The notes under the pieces are model-generated. The model did not search any database. It saw nothing but the letters and a program-made list of their open reading frames with translations, and was not told the origin of the DNA. A stretch of 64,000 nucleotides of DNA from DATLSM01 sp035534175 (GTDB lineage Bacteria; Actinomycetota; Thermoleophilia; Solirubrobacterales; 70-9). Within the stretch, counting starts at the first letter, position 1. Each line of letters begins with the position of its first letter. Made by a program: the position numbers and the translations under genes. Positions 1-10,077 of the stretch are shown piece after piece. The stretch spans positions 20,138 to 84,137 of the forward strand of contig DATLSM010000083.1 in assembly GCA_035534175.1 (NCBI GenBank). Reading direction: 5' to 3'.

Positions 1-885
1 GATCACCGGCCCCTCGATGCGAACTCCCTCGCCCAGCTCGACCCCGGCGCCGATCAGCGCCGGCGGCTCGACCACCGTGTCGCCCAAGGGGACGGCGGCG
101 CGAACCCCGCTGGCCACCTCCGGTACCCCGGTATCGACCTGGACCGCGCCACTCAGGGCGTCGAAGTTGCCCTGGCGCAGCTCCTCAAGGTTGCCGATGT
201 CGTTCCAGTAGGCCTCGATCTGGTGCGAGTAGAAGGGCATGTCGGCGGCGAGCAGCGCCGGGAAGATGTCCGTCGCCCAGTCGGCGAAGCTGGGGGAGTC
301 CTCGGGGCCCGCCAGCTTGGCCGTCCCCGGCTCGGGGAAGAAGTCAAAGACCTCGGAGCGGAACATGTAGATACAGGTGTTGGCCAGGTCGGAGAGGGCC
401 TCCGCCGCCTCGGGCTTCTCCTGGAAGCCCTGGATCCGCCCGTCAGCGCCGGTGATCACCACTCCGTACTGGTCGGTGTCGGTGACCCGCTTGGTGGCCA
501 GCGTCGCCAGCCCATCATGGGATTCGTGGAACTCGCGCATCGCGGTGAGGTCGATATCGGTGAGCGCGTCCCCGGCGACGACGAGGAAGGAGTCACCGAG
601 GAACTGGGCGACCTGGCGCACGCCCCCGGCGGTCCCCAGCAGCCGATCCTCACGGCTGTAGGAGAGTTCGAGGCCCAGCTCTCGGCCGTCGCCGAAACGG
701 GACTCGATCGTCTGCGGAAACCAGTGCAGGTTGGCGATCGTCTGGCCGAAGCCGTGGCGGACGAGCAGCCGCAGGATGTGCTCCATCACCGGCCGGTTGA
801 GGACCGGGACCATCGGCTTTGGCATCTCGTAGGTGATCGGGCGCAGCCGGGTCCCCAGCCCGGCGGCGAGGATCATCGCCCTCAT
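1..885 (-). CDS. NDP-sugar pyrophosphorylase (nucleotidyltransferase), 3' end cut by window edge
   Basis: A nucleotidyltransferase that makes an NDP-sugar from an NTP and a sugar 1-phosphate. The ATG at 885-883 begins MRAMILAAGLGTRLRPITYE, which contains the glycine-rich nucleotide-binding signature GLGTRLRP followed by the MPKPMVPV segment of the RmlA/ManC/GlmU fold. The frame stays open for 295 codons to base 1. Its last part (roughly residues 255-295) begins a left-handed beta-helix, as in mannose-1-phosphate guanylyltransferase-like proteins. It lies 40 bases downstream of sahH on the same strand. A second nucleotidyltransferase at 3383-4372 is paralogous. The substrate cannot be told from sequence alone; a mannose- or glucose-1-phosphate enzyme is likely given the neighbouring isomerase and dehydrogenase. 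Confidence 0.85.
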   Translation of the reverse strand, partial: MRAMILAAGLGTRLRPITYEMPKPMVPVLNRPVMEHILRLLVRHGFGQTIANLHWFPQTIESRFGDGRELGLELSYSREDRLLGTAGGVRQVAQFLGDSFLVVAGDALTDIDLTAMREFHESHDGLATLATKRVTDTDQYGVVITGADGRIQGFQEKPEAAEALSDLANTCIYMFRSEVFDFFPEPGTAKLAGPEDSPSFADWATDIFPALLAADMPFYSHQIEAYWNDIGNLEELRQGNFDALSGAVQVDTGVPEVASGVRAAVPLGDTVVEPPALIGAGVELGEGVRIEGPVI

Positions 886-925
886 TGGGCGAGGCGTTTC
901 CTCACCCTGTCCCCCTCAAGCCTCA

Positions 926-2344
<1,419 letters not shown>

Positions 2345-2399
2345 CGATTCCTTTCCTCGTCTTTAGCCCGGCGAAGGATACGTTGATCAGGGCCCGACG

Positions 2400-3383
2400 T
2401 CAGGGACGTCCGAGCGCCGCCTTGAAGGCCTCAATCGGCTCGACCGGATCGGGATCGACGCCGCGCGCGGCGGCCAGCTCGAGCGAGACCAGGTCGCCGA
2501 GCATCGTCGCCCAGAGCAGGCGGGCGACGCGGGTCTCCCCCACGGTCTCCAGCCGCACGACCTCGGCCCCCCGCGCGGCCACCGCCGCAGCGGTCAGCTC
2601 GATGCGGCGGCGCTCGCGCGGGTGCTGGTCGGCATCCTCGATAAAGAGCGCCGCGAGCCGGGCCTCGCTCGCCCCGGCGTCCTCCCAGCCGCAGAGCTCG
2701 TTGTGGTCGGCCTCGGGCAGCTCGGAGAAGAAGGCGGGGAGCTTGGCGTTCTCGTTCAACTGCGTCTTCCACCGGCGGGCCACGGGGACGGTCAGATCGG
2801 CGCCGTAGAGGACCGGGATCGAGCCCTCGAGCCGGCCGGCGATCTCCACCGCGCGGGCGCGGAGGTCGCCGGCCCGCTGAGCGAGGAAGGATGCCGCGGC
2901 GTCGATCTCGGTGTGCAGCCGCGGCGCGGCGCCGCTCAGCGCTGCGACCTCGGCGGCGACGGTGAACATGTAGGCAACGGCGGCCCGGGGCTGCAGGATC
3001 CCCGGCAATCCGATCACCGGCGCTCCGGCACCGCGCGCCGCCTCGACCAGCTCGCCGCCGGTGCTGACGACGATGCGCCGGGCGCCGAGTGCCTCGGCCG
3101 CGGCAAAGCAGGCGAGCGTCTCCTCGGTGTTGCCCGAGTAGCTGGAGCAGAGCACGGCCCACTCGGGCGTGGCCCAGGAGGGGAGCTCATATCCCCTGAT
3201 CGTCAGCAGCGGACGGGTCAGGCGCTCGCCCAGCGCCGCCGCGGCGAGATCGCCACCGATCGCCGAACCACCCATCCCACAGATCATCAGCCCGGCCGCC
3301 TCCGCCGGGCTGAGGCGCGCCGACTCGACCCGCCAGAGGGCGTCGCGCAGGTGATCGGGGATGGCCAGAACGTCGTCGAGCAT
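2400..3383 (-). CDS. Bifunctional phosphoglucose/phosphomannose isomerase (SIS domain)
   Basis: Interconverts fructose 6-phosphate with glucose 6-phosphate and/or mannose 6-phosphate. The 327-residue protein starts with LSPAEAAGLMICGMGGSAIG, the first SIS sugar-phosphate loop, and has SYSGNTEETLACF as the second. The segment EADHNELCGWED (about residue 225) matches the catalytic Glu/His region of the archaeal and actinobacterial PGI/PMI family. Its ATG shares one base with the stop of the upstream nucleotidyltransferase (TGATG), which points to translational coupling. With that gene it would feed fructose 6-phosphate towards GDP-mannose. A phosphomannomutase is not in the window. The PMI activity is inferred from family and context. 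Confidence 0.85.
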   Translation of the reverse strand: MLDDVLAIPDHLRDALWRVESARLSPAEAAGLMICGMGGSAIGGDLAAAALGERLTRPLLTIRGYELPSWATPEWAVLCSSYSGNTEETLACFAAAEALGARRIVVSTGGELVEAARGAGAPVIGLPGILQPRAAVAYMFTVAAEVAALSGAAPRLHTEIDAAASFLAQRAGDLRARAVEIAGRLEGSIPVLYGADLTVPVARRWKTQLNENAKLPAFFSELPEADHNELCGWEDAGASEARLAALFIEDADQHPRERRRIELTAAAVAARGAEVVRLETVGETRVARLLWATMLGDLVSLELAAARGVDPDPVEPIEAFKAALGRP

Positions 3384-4372
3384 CAGCCTTGCGCCGGGAC
3401 TCTTTCATCCCGGCCGACCACCGCGCCCTCGAGGACCGCGCCGGGGGCCACCTCGACGCCCGGGGCCAGGATCGAAGCGCTGATCAGGGCGCCCTCGCCC
3501 ACCGTGCAGCCCTCGAGCAGGACCGAGTCGCGCACCACGGCGCCCGCCGCAACCCGGCAGCCCGCCCCGAGGACCGCGCGCGGGCCGATCTTCGCCCCCG
3601 GGTCGAGGATCGCGGCGGGGTGGAGGAAACGGCCGGGGGCCGTCGGCCTGACCCGCGTCTCGACCCGGCCCTCGAGGATGTCCCAGCTCGCCTGGAGGTA
3701 GCGGCCCGGGGTCCCGATGTCCATCCAGTAGCCATCCAGGCGCAGCGCCCGCAGGCCCTCGCCGATCAGGCGGGGGAAGACCTCGCGCTCGATCGAGACC
3801 TCCTCCCCGGGGGGGATGAGATCCAGCACCGAGCGCTCCAGCACATACATCCCGGCGTTGATCTCGCCGGGCGCCCGAGCGCCGGTCTTCTCCTCAAAGG
3901 CCGTGACCTCACCCCCGGCGTCGGTCTGGACCAGACCGTAGGCGCCGGCGTCGGTCACCGAATAGAGGCCAAGGGTTGCCTTCGCCTGGCGCTCCTCGTG
4001 CGCCCGCAGCAGGGCGCTGAGATCGAGGTCGGTGAGGACGTCGCCGTTCAGCGCCAGGAAGCGGTCCTCGAGGTCCTCGCCCAGCTCCTCGGCCGCGTAG
4101 CGAAACGCTCCCGCCGTCCCCCGCGGCTCGGGCTCCACCACGAAGCGGATGGCGAGGCCCGCCCGCTCCTCCTCTCCCGCCAGCGCCGCCCGCAGCGCGT
4201 CGGGCCGGTAGCCACAGGCGAGCACCACCTCGGTCACCCCGTGCCCGGCCAGCCACTCCACCATGTGGGCGAGGAAGGGCCGGTCGACGAGGGTCAGCGC
4301 CGGCTTGGGAGTCGTCTCCGTCAGCGGCCTCAGGCGAGTGCCTTCTCCCCCGACTAGGACTATTGCCTGCAT
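3383..4372 (-). CDS. Sugar-1-phosphate nucleotidyltransferase, mannose-1-phosphate guanylyltransferase type
   Basis: Predicted to join NTP and a hexose 1-phosphate, probably GTP and mannose 1-phosphate. The chosen ATG at 4372 gives MQAIVLVGGEGTRLRPLTET, placing the GGEGTRLRPL signature at the very N terminus as usual; an upstream extension of the same frame to 4525 overlaps the dehydrogenase gene and has shadow-like composition. The 329-residue protein has the nucleotidyltransferase core to about residue 235 and a hexapeptide-repeat beta-helix after it (ILDPGAKIGPRAVLGAG). It is downstream of the NDP-sugar dehydrogenase (31-base gap) and overlaps the isomerase start by one base. GDP-mannose is favoured by context; UDP- or dTDP-glucose synthesis is possible. 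Confidence 0.85.
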   Translation of the reverse strand: MQAIVLVGGEGTRLRPLTETTPKPALTLVDRPFLAHMVEWLAGHGVTEVVLACGYRPDALRAALAGEEERAGLAIRFVVEPEPRGTAGAFRYAAEELGEDLEDRFLALNGDVLTDLDLSALLRAHEERQAKATLGLYSVTDAGAYGLVQTDAGGEVTAFEEKTGARAPGEINAGMYVLERSVLDLIPPGEEVSIEREVFPRLIGEGLRALRLDGYWMDIGTPGRYLQASWDILEGRVETRVRPTAPGRFLHPAAILDPGAKIGPRAVLGAGCRVAAGAVVRDSVLLEGCTVGEGALISASILAPGVEVAPGAVLEGAVVGRDERVPAQG

Positions 4373-4403
4373 TCGATCCTCAGAGCCTGGGTGGGCAAGC
4401 CGA

Positions 4404-5756
4404 TCAGGGACGCAGAGAGCGCGCCGTGCCCTCCACCGGAGCGGCCGAAGGCGGCGAGAGGTGCGGCTCACCCCCGCTCTGGCGGCCGATTCCCACGTAG
4501 CGCAGGCCGGCGGCGCGCAGGGCATCGGGATCGAGGAAATTGCGTCCGTCGACGATCAGGGGGTTGCCCATCCGCCCGGCGACCTCCGTCCAGTCAAGCT
4601 CGGCGAACTCGGGCCACTCGGTCACCAGCACAGCCGCGTCGGCACCCTCCAGCGCGGCCAGCGCCGAGGTGGCGATCTCCACGCTGGGCAGCAGCTCGGA
4701 GGCCCGCTCACCTGCCACCGGGTCATAGGCGATGACCTCCGCCCCCTCCCCCTGCAGACGGGCGGCGAGGACCAGGCTGGAGGCCTCGCGCATGTCGTCG
4801 GTGTCGGGCTTGAAGGCCAGTCCGAGCAGCGCGATCCGCCTGTCCAGCAGGGGGCCGAGATGCTTCTCCAGCTTGCCCACCACGCGTCGCTTCTGCAGCT
4901 CGTTGACCTCGATCACCGCGTTCAGCAGCTGGAAGTGGTAGCCGGTGTTGCCGGCGAGCATCTTCAGCGCGCTGACATCCTTGGGAAAGCAGGAGCCGCC
5001 GTAGCCGATCCCGGCGCGCAGGAAGGAGGGGCCGATCCGCCTGTCCAGGCCCATCCCCCGGGCGACCTCGCCGACGTCGGCGCCGACCTCCTCACAGACG
5101 TTGGCGATCTCGTTGACGAAGGAGATCTTGGTCGCCAGGAAGGCGTTGGAGGCGAGCTTGATCATCTCCGCGCTGGCCACGTCGGTGTGCACGATCTCCC
5201 CCCCCAGCGGCTCGTAGAGCCCGGCCACCTCCTCCGCCGCCCACCGGTCCCCGGGGTCGGCCCCGATCACCACCCGGTCGGGGTGCATGAAGTCCTCCAC
5301 CGCCGAGCCCTCCTTGAGAAACTCGGGGCAGGAGACGTAGGCCAGGTCGGAGATGTCGCGGCGGATCGAGTCCCCGGTGCCCGCGGGCACCGTGCTCTTC
5401 ATGATCAGGATGTGGCCGCCGTCGGGGCGCAGCTCCTCGACCACCGAGCGGACGCGCGAGAGATCGGCGTCCCCGGAGTAGGTCGGCGGCGTGTCGACGC
5501 AGACGAAGAGGAGTTTGGCCCCATCGAGGAGCTCGTCCATCTCGGTGGTGAAGGAGAGGCGCTCGGCGTTGCGGCGCAACAGCTCGGCGAGACCGGGCTC
5601 GTGGATCGTCGTCTCGCCGCGGGAGAGCGCCTCGACCTTGGCCCCCACGATGTCGCGGGCCAGCACCCGGTGCCCGAGATCGGCGAAACAGGCCGCTGTC
5701 ACCAGACCGACCCAACCGACGCCGATCACCCCGACCGGTGCCATCTCCTCGCCCAT
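4404..5756 (-). CDS. UDP-glucose/GDP-mannose 6-dehydrogenase family protein
   Basis: NAD-dependent four-electron oxidation of an NDP-hexose to the uronic acid. The protein (450 residues) has the N-terminal Rossmann motif GVIGVGWVGLVTAA, the KSTVPAGTG segment, the catalytic cysteine motif GYGGSCFPKD, and the C-terminal domain with LLGLAFKPDTDDMREASS. The ATG at 5756 is preferred because AAGGGG lies five bases upstream; a GTG at 5762 overlaps the preceding stop as GTGA but has no spacing to that site. The final 30 residues are Ser/Pro-rich. The product could be UDP-glucuronate or GDP-mannuronate for an envelope polymer. Confidence 0.93.
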   Translation of the reverse strand: MGEEMAPVGVIGVGWVGLVTAACFADLGHRVLARDIVGAKVEALSRGETTIHEPGLAELLRRNAERLSFTTEMDELLDGAKLLFVCVDTPPTYSGDADLSRVRSVVEELRPDGGHILIMKSTVPAGTGDSIRRDISDLAYVSCPEFLKEGSAVEDFMHPDRVVIGADPGDRWAAEEVAGLYEPLGGEIVHTDVASAEMIKLASNAFLATKISFVNEIANVCEEVGADVGEVARGMGLDRRIGPSFLRAGIGYGGSCFPKDVSALKMLAGNTGYHFQLLNAVIEVNELQKRRVVGKLEKHLGPLLDRRIALLGLAFKPDTDDMREASSLVLAARLQGEGAEVIAYDPVAGERASELLPSVEIATSALAALEGADAAVLVTEWPEFAELDWTEVAGRMGNPLIVDGRNFLDPDALRAAGLRYVGIGRQSGGEPHLSPPSAAPVEGTARSLRP

Positions 5757-5758
5757 CC

Positions 5759-6049
5759 TCACCCCTTCCCTCGCATCGGCTTGGGGATTATCACGCTCAT
5801 CGATCGTGCCATGCCGACCATCTGGTCATTGCTGAGCGTGTTCAGGAGGCTGTTGGAGATCCAGTAGGCGTCTTCCCCCCGGCGCCAGGCGACCATCCTA
5901 ACCCAACCGCCGTTGGTGAAGATCTCATATTCGCGCCCATCCAGCGTCTCGCTCACGGCCGGGTTGTCGAGGATCGGCGGGTCCGACCAACCCCTGATCC
6001 CCTGCACCCCGAAGTAGGAGATCCCTTCCGTGGAGAACGTCTCGCTCAT
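5759..6049 (-). CDS. Small conserved-looking protein resembling the C-terminal domain of some LCP-family proteins
   Basis: Function not established. The 96-residue product has no signal peptide or membrane segment. It is rich in aromatic residues and reads ISYFGVQGIRGWSDPPILDN, then GGWVRMVAWRRGEDAYWISN and SNDQMVGMARSMSVI. From memory this pattern (WSDPPIL, DGREYE, VAWR, YWISN) resembles the C-terminal extension of LytR-CpsA-Psr proteins in actinobacteria, but here it stands alone. Its ATG at 6049 is 7 bases after the peptidase stop, and its stop lies just before the dehydrogenase start, so it belongs to the sugar operon. A role in polymer attachment to the wall is a guess from context. Confidence 0.7.
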   Translation of the reverse strand: MSETFSTEGISYFGVQGIRGWSDPPILDNPAVSETLDGREYEIFTNGGWVRMVAWRRGEDAYWISNSLLNTLSNDQMVGMARSMSVIIPKPMRGKG

Positions 6050-6056
6050 CGCCGGC

Positions 6057-7145
6057 TTAACTGCCGAGGCGGCCGGGGAGGAGGCGGAGGAAGGCCTCCA
6101 GGGTCTGCCGGTAGGCCGTAAGCGAGGAGATCGAGACCCACTCCTCGGGGCCGTGGTGGCCCTCCCCCACCGGACCGAACTCGACCGCCGGCACTCCGAC
6201 CCGGAGGAAGGAGACCGCGTCGGAGGCGCCGTCGCGACCGACGCTCATCGGCTCCCCCTCGTGATGGGCGCTCGCCGCCTCGCTCAGGGCCCGCACCGCG
6301 AGGGAGTCGCGGTCGACAGTTGCCGGCGGCCGGGTGAAGAGCTTCGCCACCTCGGCACCGGGCAGGCCGCGCACCTCGTCCAGCACCTGGGCGGGGTCCT
6401 GATCGGGCAGGTAGCGGATGTCGACGTCGATCACGCACCGGTCGGGCACCTTGTTCAGCGCATCCCCGCCCCAGATCCTGCCGAGGTTGATCGAAGGGCG
6501 GTCAAACAGCTCGGAGCTGTGCCGGGCAAACGGTAGCGACTCGATGCTGCGGAAAACGTCGAGCGCGTTCAGCACCGCGTTGTCGCCCAACCAGGGCGTG
6601 GCTCCGTGCGCAGCGGTGCCGCTGACCTCCAGGCGCAGGGCCAGAACCCCCTTCGCCTCGACCCCGATGTGGAGGTCGGTGGGCTCGCCGGTGATCGCAA
6701 AGTCCCCGGTGAAGCCGCTGTCGACCAGGTGGTCGCTGCCCCGCTCGGCCTCCTCCTCTGACTCCTCGTCGCCGACGATCCCCAGCCGCACCCGCACCCG
6801 GTCCTGGTCGCGCATCGTCGCCGTGGTCGCCAGCATCGCCGCCAGCGCTCCCTTCATGTCGTAGGACCCGCGGCCGTAGAGGCGGTCTCCCTCGATCCGG
6901 GGGTCGAACTGTCCCGGCCTCCCGGGAACCACGTCGAGGTGCCCGTGAAGGACCACGGTCGGCGCCCCCTCGGGGCCAACTTCGGCCCGGATCACCGGCA
7001 ATCCGCGCACCTCGTCGCGCCGGGCCTCGATTCCCCGCGCCTCCAGCCAGCCCTTGACGAAGCCGGCCGCCGCGCCAACCGCCTCGGGCTCGGAGGTCTC
7101 GTAGCTAATCAGCCGCTGGGCCAGGGCCAGGAGCTCCTCACTCAT
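6057..7145 (-). CDS. M20-family metallopeptidase, DapE/ArgE-like
   Basis: A zinc-dependent amidohydrolase of the succinyl-diaminopimelate desuccinylase/acetylornithine deacetylase/carboxypeptidase family. Metal-site motifs are in the expected order in 362 residues: VVLHGHLDVVPG (His, Asp), GRGSYDMKGALAAM, GDEESEEE (catalytic Glu pair), ITGEPTD and a late EFGPVGEGHHGPEE (His). The lid/dimerisation domain covers about residues 175-285 and contains AHGATPWLGDNA. It starts 64 bases after the ATP synthase epsilon gene on the same strand. The substrate is uncertain: a diaminopimelate role would be housekeeping, but a peptidase role is equally compatible. Confidence 0.85.
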   Translation of the reverse strand: MSEELLALAQRLISYETSEPEAVGAAAGFVKGWLEARGIEARRDEVRGLPVIRAEVGPEGAPTVVLHGHLDVVPGRPGQFDPRIEGDRLYGRGSYDMKGALAAMLATTATMRDQDRVRVRLGIVGDEESEEEAERGSDHLVDSGFTGDFAITGEPTDLHIGVEAKGVLALRLEVSGTAAHGATPWLGDNAVLNALDVFRSIESLPFARHSSELFDRPSINLGRIWGGDALNKVPDRCVIDVDIRYLPDQDPAQVLDEVRGLPGAEVAKLFTRPPATVDRDSLAVRALSEAASAHHEGEPMSVGRDGASDAVSFLRVGVPAVEFGPVGEGHHGPEEWVSISSLTAYRQTLEAFLRLLPGRLGS

Positions 7146-7209
7146 TCGCCGGCCCTCGCGCTTGGCTCAGTTCCGGGGAGAGGGAGATGGACGCTGGTTC
7201 GCTCCGCCC

Positions 7210-7617
7210 TCATTCGGCGATCGCGAGGAATGCCTCCGCCCGGGCGCGGTCCTTGCCCGCCCTTCTCTGCGCCCCGCTTCCCTCCTCGGCCTGCGCCAGG
7301 CGCAGCTCCGCCTCGGCCAGCTGCTCCTTCAGCCTCGCCGGGTCGAGGTCGGCAGGAGAGACCGCCTCCTCGACCAGCAACCGCGCCCGGTTGCCGTACA
7401 CCTGCAGCCAGCCGTGCGCCTGGGCGAAGCGAACGGTCTCCGAATCGGATACCTGCAGGCGCAGCTCGGCCGGGCGAAGCGCCGCCAGCAGGGGAACGTG
7501 GTTGGCGAGGATGCCGATCTCCCCCACCTCGGTGCGGGTCGAGACCTGGCGCACCTCGCCGCTGTAGACCTCCCCCTCGGGGGTCAGGACCTCGACCTCC
7601 AGCTTGTTCTCAGACAC
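7210..7617 (-). CDS. atpC: ATP synthase F1 epsilon subunit
   Basis: Central-stalk subunit that couples rotation and can inhibit ATP hydrolysis. The protein begins MSENKLEVEVLTPEGEVYSG and shows the N-terminal beta-sandwich segment VGEIGILANHVPLLAALRPAEL. The C-terminal helical hairpin (PARLKEQLAEAELRLAQAEE) is alanine- and glutamate-rich. A GTG at 7617 is preferred because GAGGTGG lies about six bases before it; another GTG at 7626 would add three residues. It is the last gene of the atp operon, 69 bases after atpD. Confidence 0.95.
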   Translation of the reverse strand: MSENKLEVEVLTPEGEVYSGEVRQVSTRTEVGEIGILANHVPLLAALRPAELRLQVSDSETVRFAQAHGWLQVYGNRARLLVEEAVSPADLDPARLKEQLAEAELRLAQAEEGSGAQRRAGKDRARAEAFLAIAE

Positions 7618-7686
7618 GGCAACCACCTCGCCCGGGTCCGGCCCCGATCAATTGAGACATTCTTCCTCGCCCTCGCCCGACCTGGC

Positions 7687-9126
7687 CTAGGCCTTGGCCG
7701 GCGCCGCGCCCTCGGCCACCTGGTCGATCGAGCCCTTCATGTAGAAGGCGCCCTCGGGCAGATCGTCGTGGACGCCGTCGAGGATCTCGCGGAAGCCGCG
7801 CACCGTCTCGCTCACCGGCACGTACTCGCCGCCGCGGCCGGTGAACTGCTCGGCGACGAAGAACGGCTGGGAGAGAAAGCGCTCGATCTTGCGGGCCCGC
7901 GAGACCGTCTGCTTGTCCTCATCGGAGAGCTCATCGATGCCGAGGATGGCGATGATGTCCTGCAGCTCCTTGTAGCGCTGCAGGACCTCCTGTACCTCGG
8001 TCGCGGTGCGGTAGTGCTCCTCGCCGAGGATATCCTGCTTGAGGATCGTCGAACTGGAGTCCAGCGGATCGACCGCCGGGTAGATGCCTTTCTCCGAGAT
8101 CGAGCGCGACAGCGCGGTGGTCGCGTTGAGATGGGCAAACACCGATGCCGGGGCGGGGTCGGTGAAGTCATCGGCGGGCACGTAGACCGCCTGGATCGAG
8201 GTGACCGAGCCGCGCTCGGTCGAGGTGATCCGCTCCTGCAGTTCGCCCATCTCCGTCTCCAGGGTCGGCTGGTAGCCGACGGCGGAGGGCATCCGCCCGA
8301 GCAGCGCCGAGACCTCCGAGCCCGCCTGGACGAAGCGAAAGATGTTGTCGATGAACAGCAGCACGTCCTGGCCGCCCTGCTCGCGGAAGTATTCGGCCAT
8401 CGTCAGACCGGAGAGGGCGACCCGCAGGCGGGCGCCGGGCGGCTCGTTCATCTGGCCGAAGACGAGCATCGTTTTGTCGATCACCCCCGACTCTTTCATC
8501 TCCAGCCAGAGGTCGTTCCCCTCGCGCGAGCGCTCACCCACCCCGCAGAAGGCCGACAGCCCCTCGTGCTCCTCGGCGATGTTTCGGATCAGCTCCTGGA
8601 TCAGGACCGTCTTGCCCACCCCGGCGCCGCCGAAGAGGCCGACCTTGCCGCCCTTGGCGTAGGGCGCCAGCAGGTCGATCACCTTGATCCCCGTCTCCAG
8701 GATCTCCTGGGTCGGGGTGAGATCTGAGGCCGCGGGAGCCGAGCGGTGAATCGGCCAGCGCTCGCCGGCGATCACCGGCTCGCCCTGATCGATCGGCTCG
8801 CCCAGCAGATTGAAGATCCTGCCCAGGGTCTGATCGCCGACCGGGACGGTGATCGGGCCGCCGGTGTCGATGACCCGGTCGCCGCGCTGCAGGCCGTCGG
8901 TGGCGTCCATCGCCACGGTGCGCACCCGGTTGTCGCCGAGGTGCTGCTGCACCTCGCAGACCAGTTCGGTCGCCTCGCGGTCCTCGTCGCCGGCCATCTC
9001 GATCTTCACCGCCGAGTAGATCCCCGGCAGCTGGTCGGGAAAGACGGCGTCGACGACGACGCCGGTGACCTGCTCGACCCTGCCGACGTTCGTTCCCTTG
9101 TTTTCCTTCGCATTGCTCTCAGCCAT
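7687..9126 (-). CDS. atpD: ATP synthase F1 beta subunit (catalytic)
   Basis: Carries the catalytic nucleotide sites of F1. The 479-residue protein contains the P-loop GGAGVGKTVLIQELI, the catalytic Glu region GVGERSREGNDLW, the Walker B-like DVLLFIDNIFRF, the ALLGRMPSAVGYQPTL segment and the DELSDEDKQTV loop (the DELSEED lever of the family). The N terminus adds about 18 charged residues before GRVEQVTGVVVDAVF. A 24-base gap separates it from atpG. A short Ala/Pro-rich tail ends the protein. Confidence 0.99.
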   Translation of the reverse strand: MAESNAKENKGTNVGRVEQVTGVVVDAVFPDQLPGIYSAVKIEMAGDEDREATELVCEVQQHLGDNRVRTVAMDATDGLQRGDRVIDTGGPITVPVGDQTLGRIFNLLGEPIDQGEPVIAGERWPIHRSAPAASDLTPTQEILETGIKVIDLLAPYAKGGKVGLFGGAGVGKTVLIQELIRNIAEEHEGLSAFCGVGERSREGNDLWLEMKESGVIDKTMLVFGQMNEPPGARLRVALSGLTMAEYFREQGGQDVLLFIDNIFRFVQAGSEVSALLGRMPSAVGYQPTLETEMGELQERITSTERGSVTSIQAVYVPADDFTDPAPASVFAHLNATTALSRSISEKGIYPAVDPLDSSSTILKQDILGEEHYRTATEVQEVLQRYKELQDIIAILGIDELSDEDKQTVSRARKIERFLSQPFFVAEQFTGRGGEYVPVSETVRGFREILDGVHDDLPEGAFYMKGSIDQVAEGAAPAKA

Positions 9127-9150
9127 TGGTTCCTTTTCTGGGTTCTGGGT

Positions 9151-10071
9151 CTAACCGAGCGCCTCCGCGCCGGCGACCACCTCCAAGATCTCCTGTGTGA
9201 TCTCCGCCTGCCTCGCCCGGTTCATCTCCAGGGTGAGGTCATCCATCATCGTTTCCGCGTTCTCCGCCGCGTTGCGCATTGCGGTCATCCGCGCGCCGAG
9301 CTCCGAGGCGGCGGACTCCAGCAGGGCTCGGTAGACGGAGATGTTCACGTACTCGGGGATCAGCTTGGCCAGCAGCTCCTCGGCGTCTGGCTCATAAACC
9401 CACAGCGCCCTGCTGTGGGCCTTCTCGATCTCCGTCTCCTCGGCCTCCTCTTCCTCCTCCTCGACCCCCTCGCCGATCACGTCGGCCTGCTGCAGCGGCA
9501 GCAGGGTCTGGCGCCAGACGTGCTGGGTCAGCGGCGAGACGTAGCGGTTGTAGACCAGCTCGACCCGGTCGAGCTCCTGATCGACATAGCGCGCGGTCAG
9601 CTGCTCGCCGATCTCACGCGCGTTGGCAAAGGCGGGCCGATCGGTGAAGCCGGTGTAGGAGGAGGAGACCTCCTCCTTGCGGAAGTTAAGGGCCGAGACG
9701 CCCTTGCGCCCGATGACCGAGAAGGCGGCCTCGGCCCCCCGCTCTCCCACCTCGCCCTTTAACCGCAGTCCGTCGCGGATCACGTTGGTGTTGAAGGCCC
9801 CGGCCAGGCCCCGGTCGCCGGTGACCAAGACGATGCCCACCCGCCTTATCTCCTCCCGCTCGACCAGCACCGGCACCCGCGGGATCCCCCCCGCCTGCTC
9901 GGCGGCGCGGCGGGTCAGCTTGCGCATCCCCCGCGCGTAGGGGCGCAGGGCGGCGATCCGCTGCTCCGCCCGCCGCAGCCGCGCTGCGGCGACCATCTCC
10001 ATCGCCCGCGTGATCTTGTTGATGTTCTTGATCGACGCGATGCGATTCTTGACTTCCTTCTGGGTCGCCAT
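9151..10071 (-). CDS. atpG: ATP synthase F1 gamma subunit
   Basis: Rotor shaft of F1. The 306-residue product starts MATQKEVKNRIASIKNINKI and has the coiled-coil N-terminal helix with TRAMEMVAAARLRRAEQRI. The C-terminal helix contains SELGARMTAMRNAAENAETM, the conserved region facing the beta subunits, and ends LEVVAGAEALG. An acidic insert (EGVEEEEEEAEETEIE) lies near residue 210, in the Rossmann-like domain; inserts there occur in actinobacterial gamma subunits and have been linked to control of ATP hydrolysis in mycobacteria. The start is 6 bases from the atpA stop. Confidence 0.97.
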   Translation of the reverse strand: MATQKEVKNRIASIKNINKITRAMEMVAAARLRRAEQRIAALRPYARGMRKLTRRAAEQAGGIPRVPVLVEREEIRRVGIVLVTGDRGLAGAFNTNVIRDGLRLKGEVGERGAEAAFSVIGRKGVSALNFRKEEVSSSYTGFTDRPAFANAREIGEQLTARYVDQELDRVELVYNRYVSPLTQHVWRQTLLPLQQADVIGEGVEEEEEEAEETEIEKAHSRALWVYEPDAEELLAKLIPEYVNISVYRALLESAASELGARMTAMRNAAENAETMMDDLTLEMNRARQAEITQEILEVVAGAEALG

Positions 10072-10077
10072 CAGGGG

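Noticed and set aside
2345..2399. GCTAAAGACGAGG upstream of sahH, loosely like the 3' part of SAM-II or SAM-V riboswitches.
   Set aside because: Only 55 bases are available, the second strand of the pseudoknot is not evident, and the similarity is limited to a short common motif.
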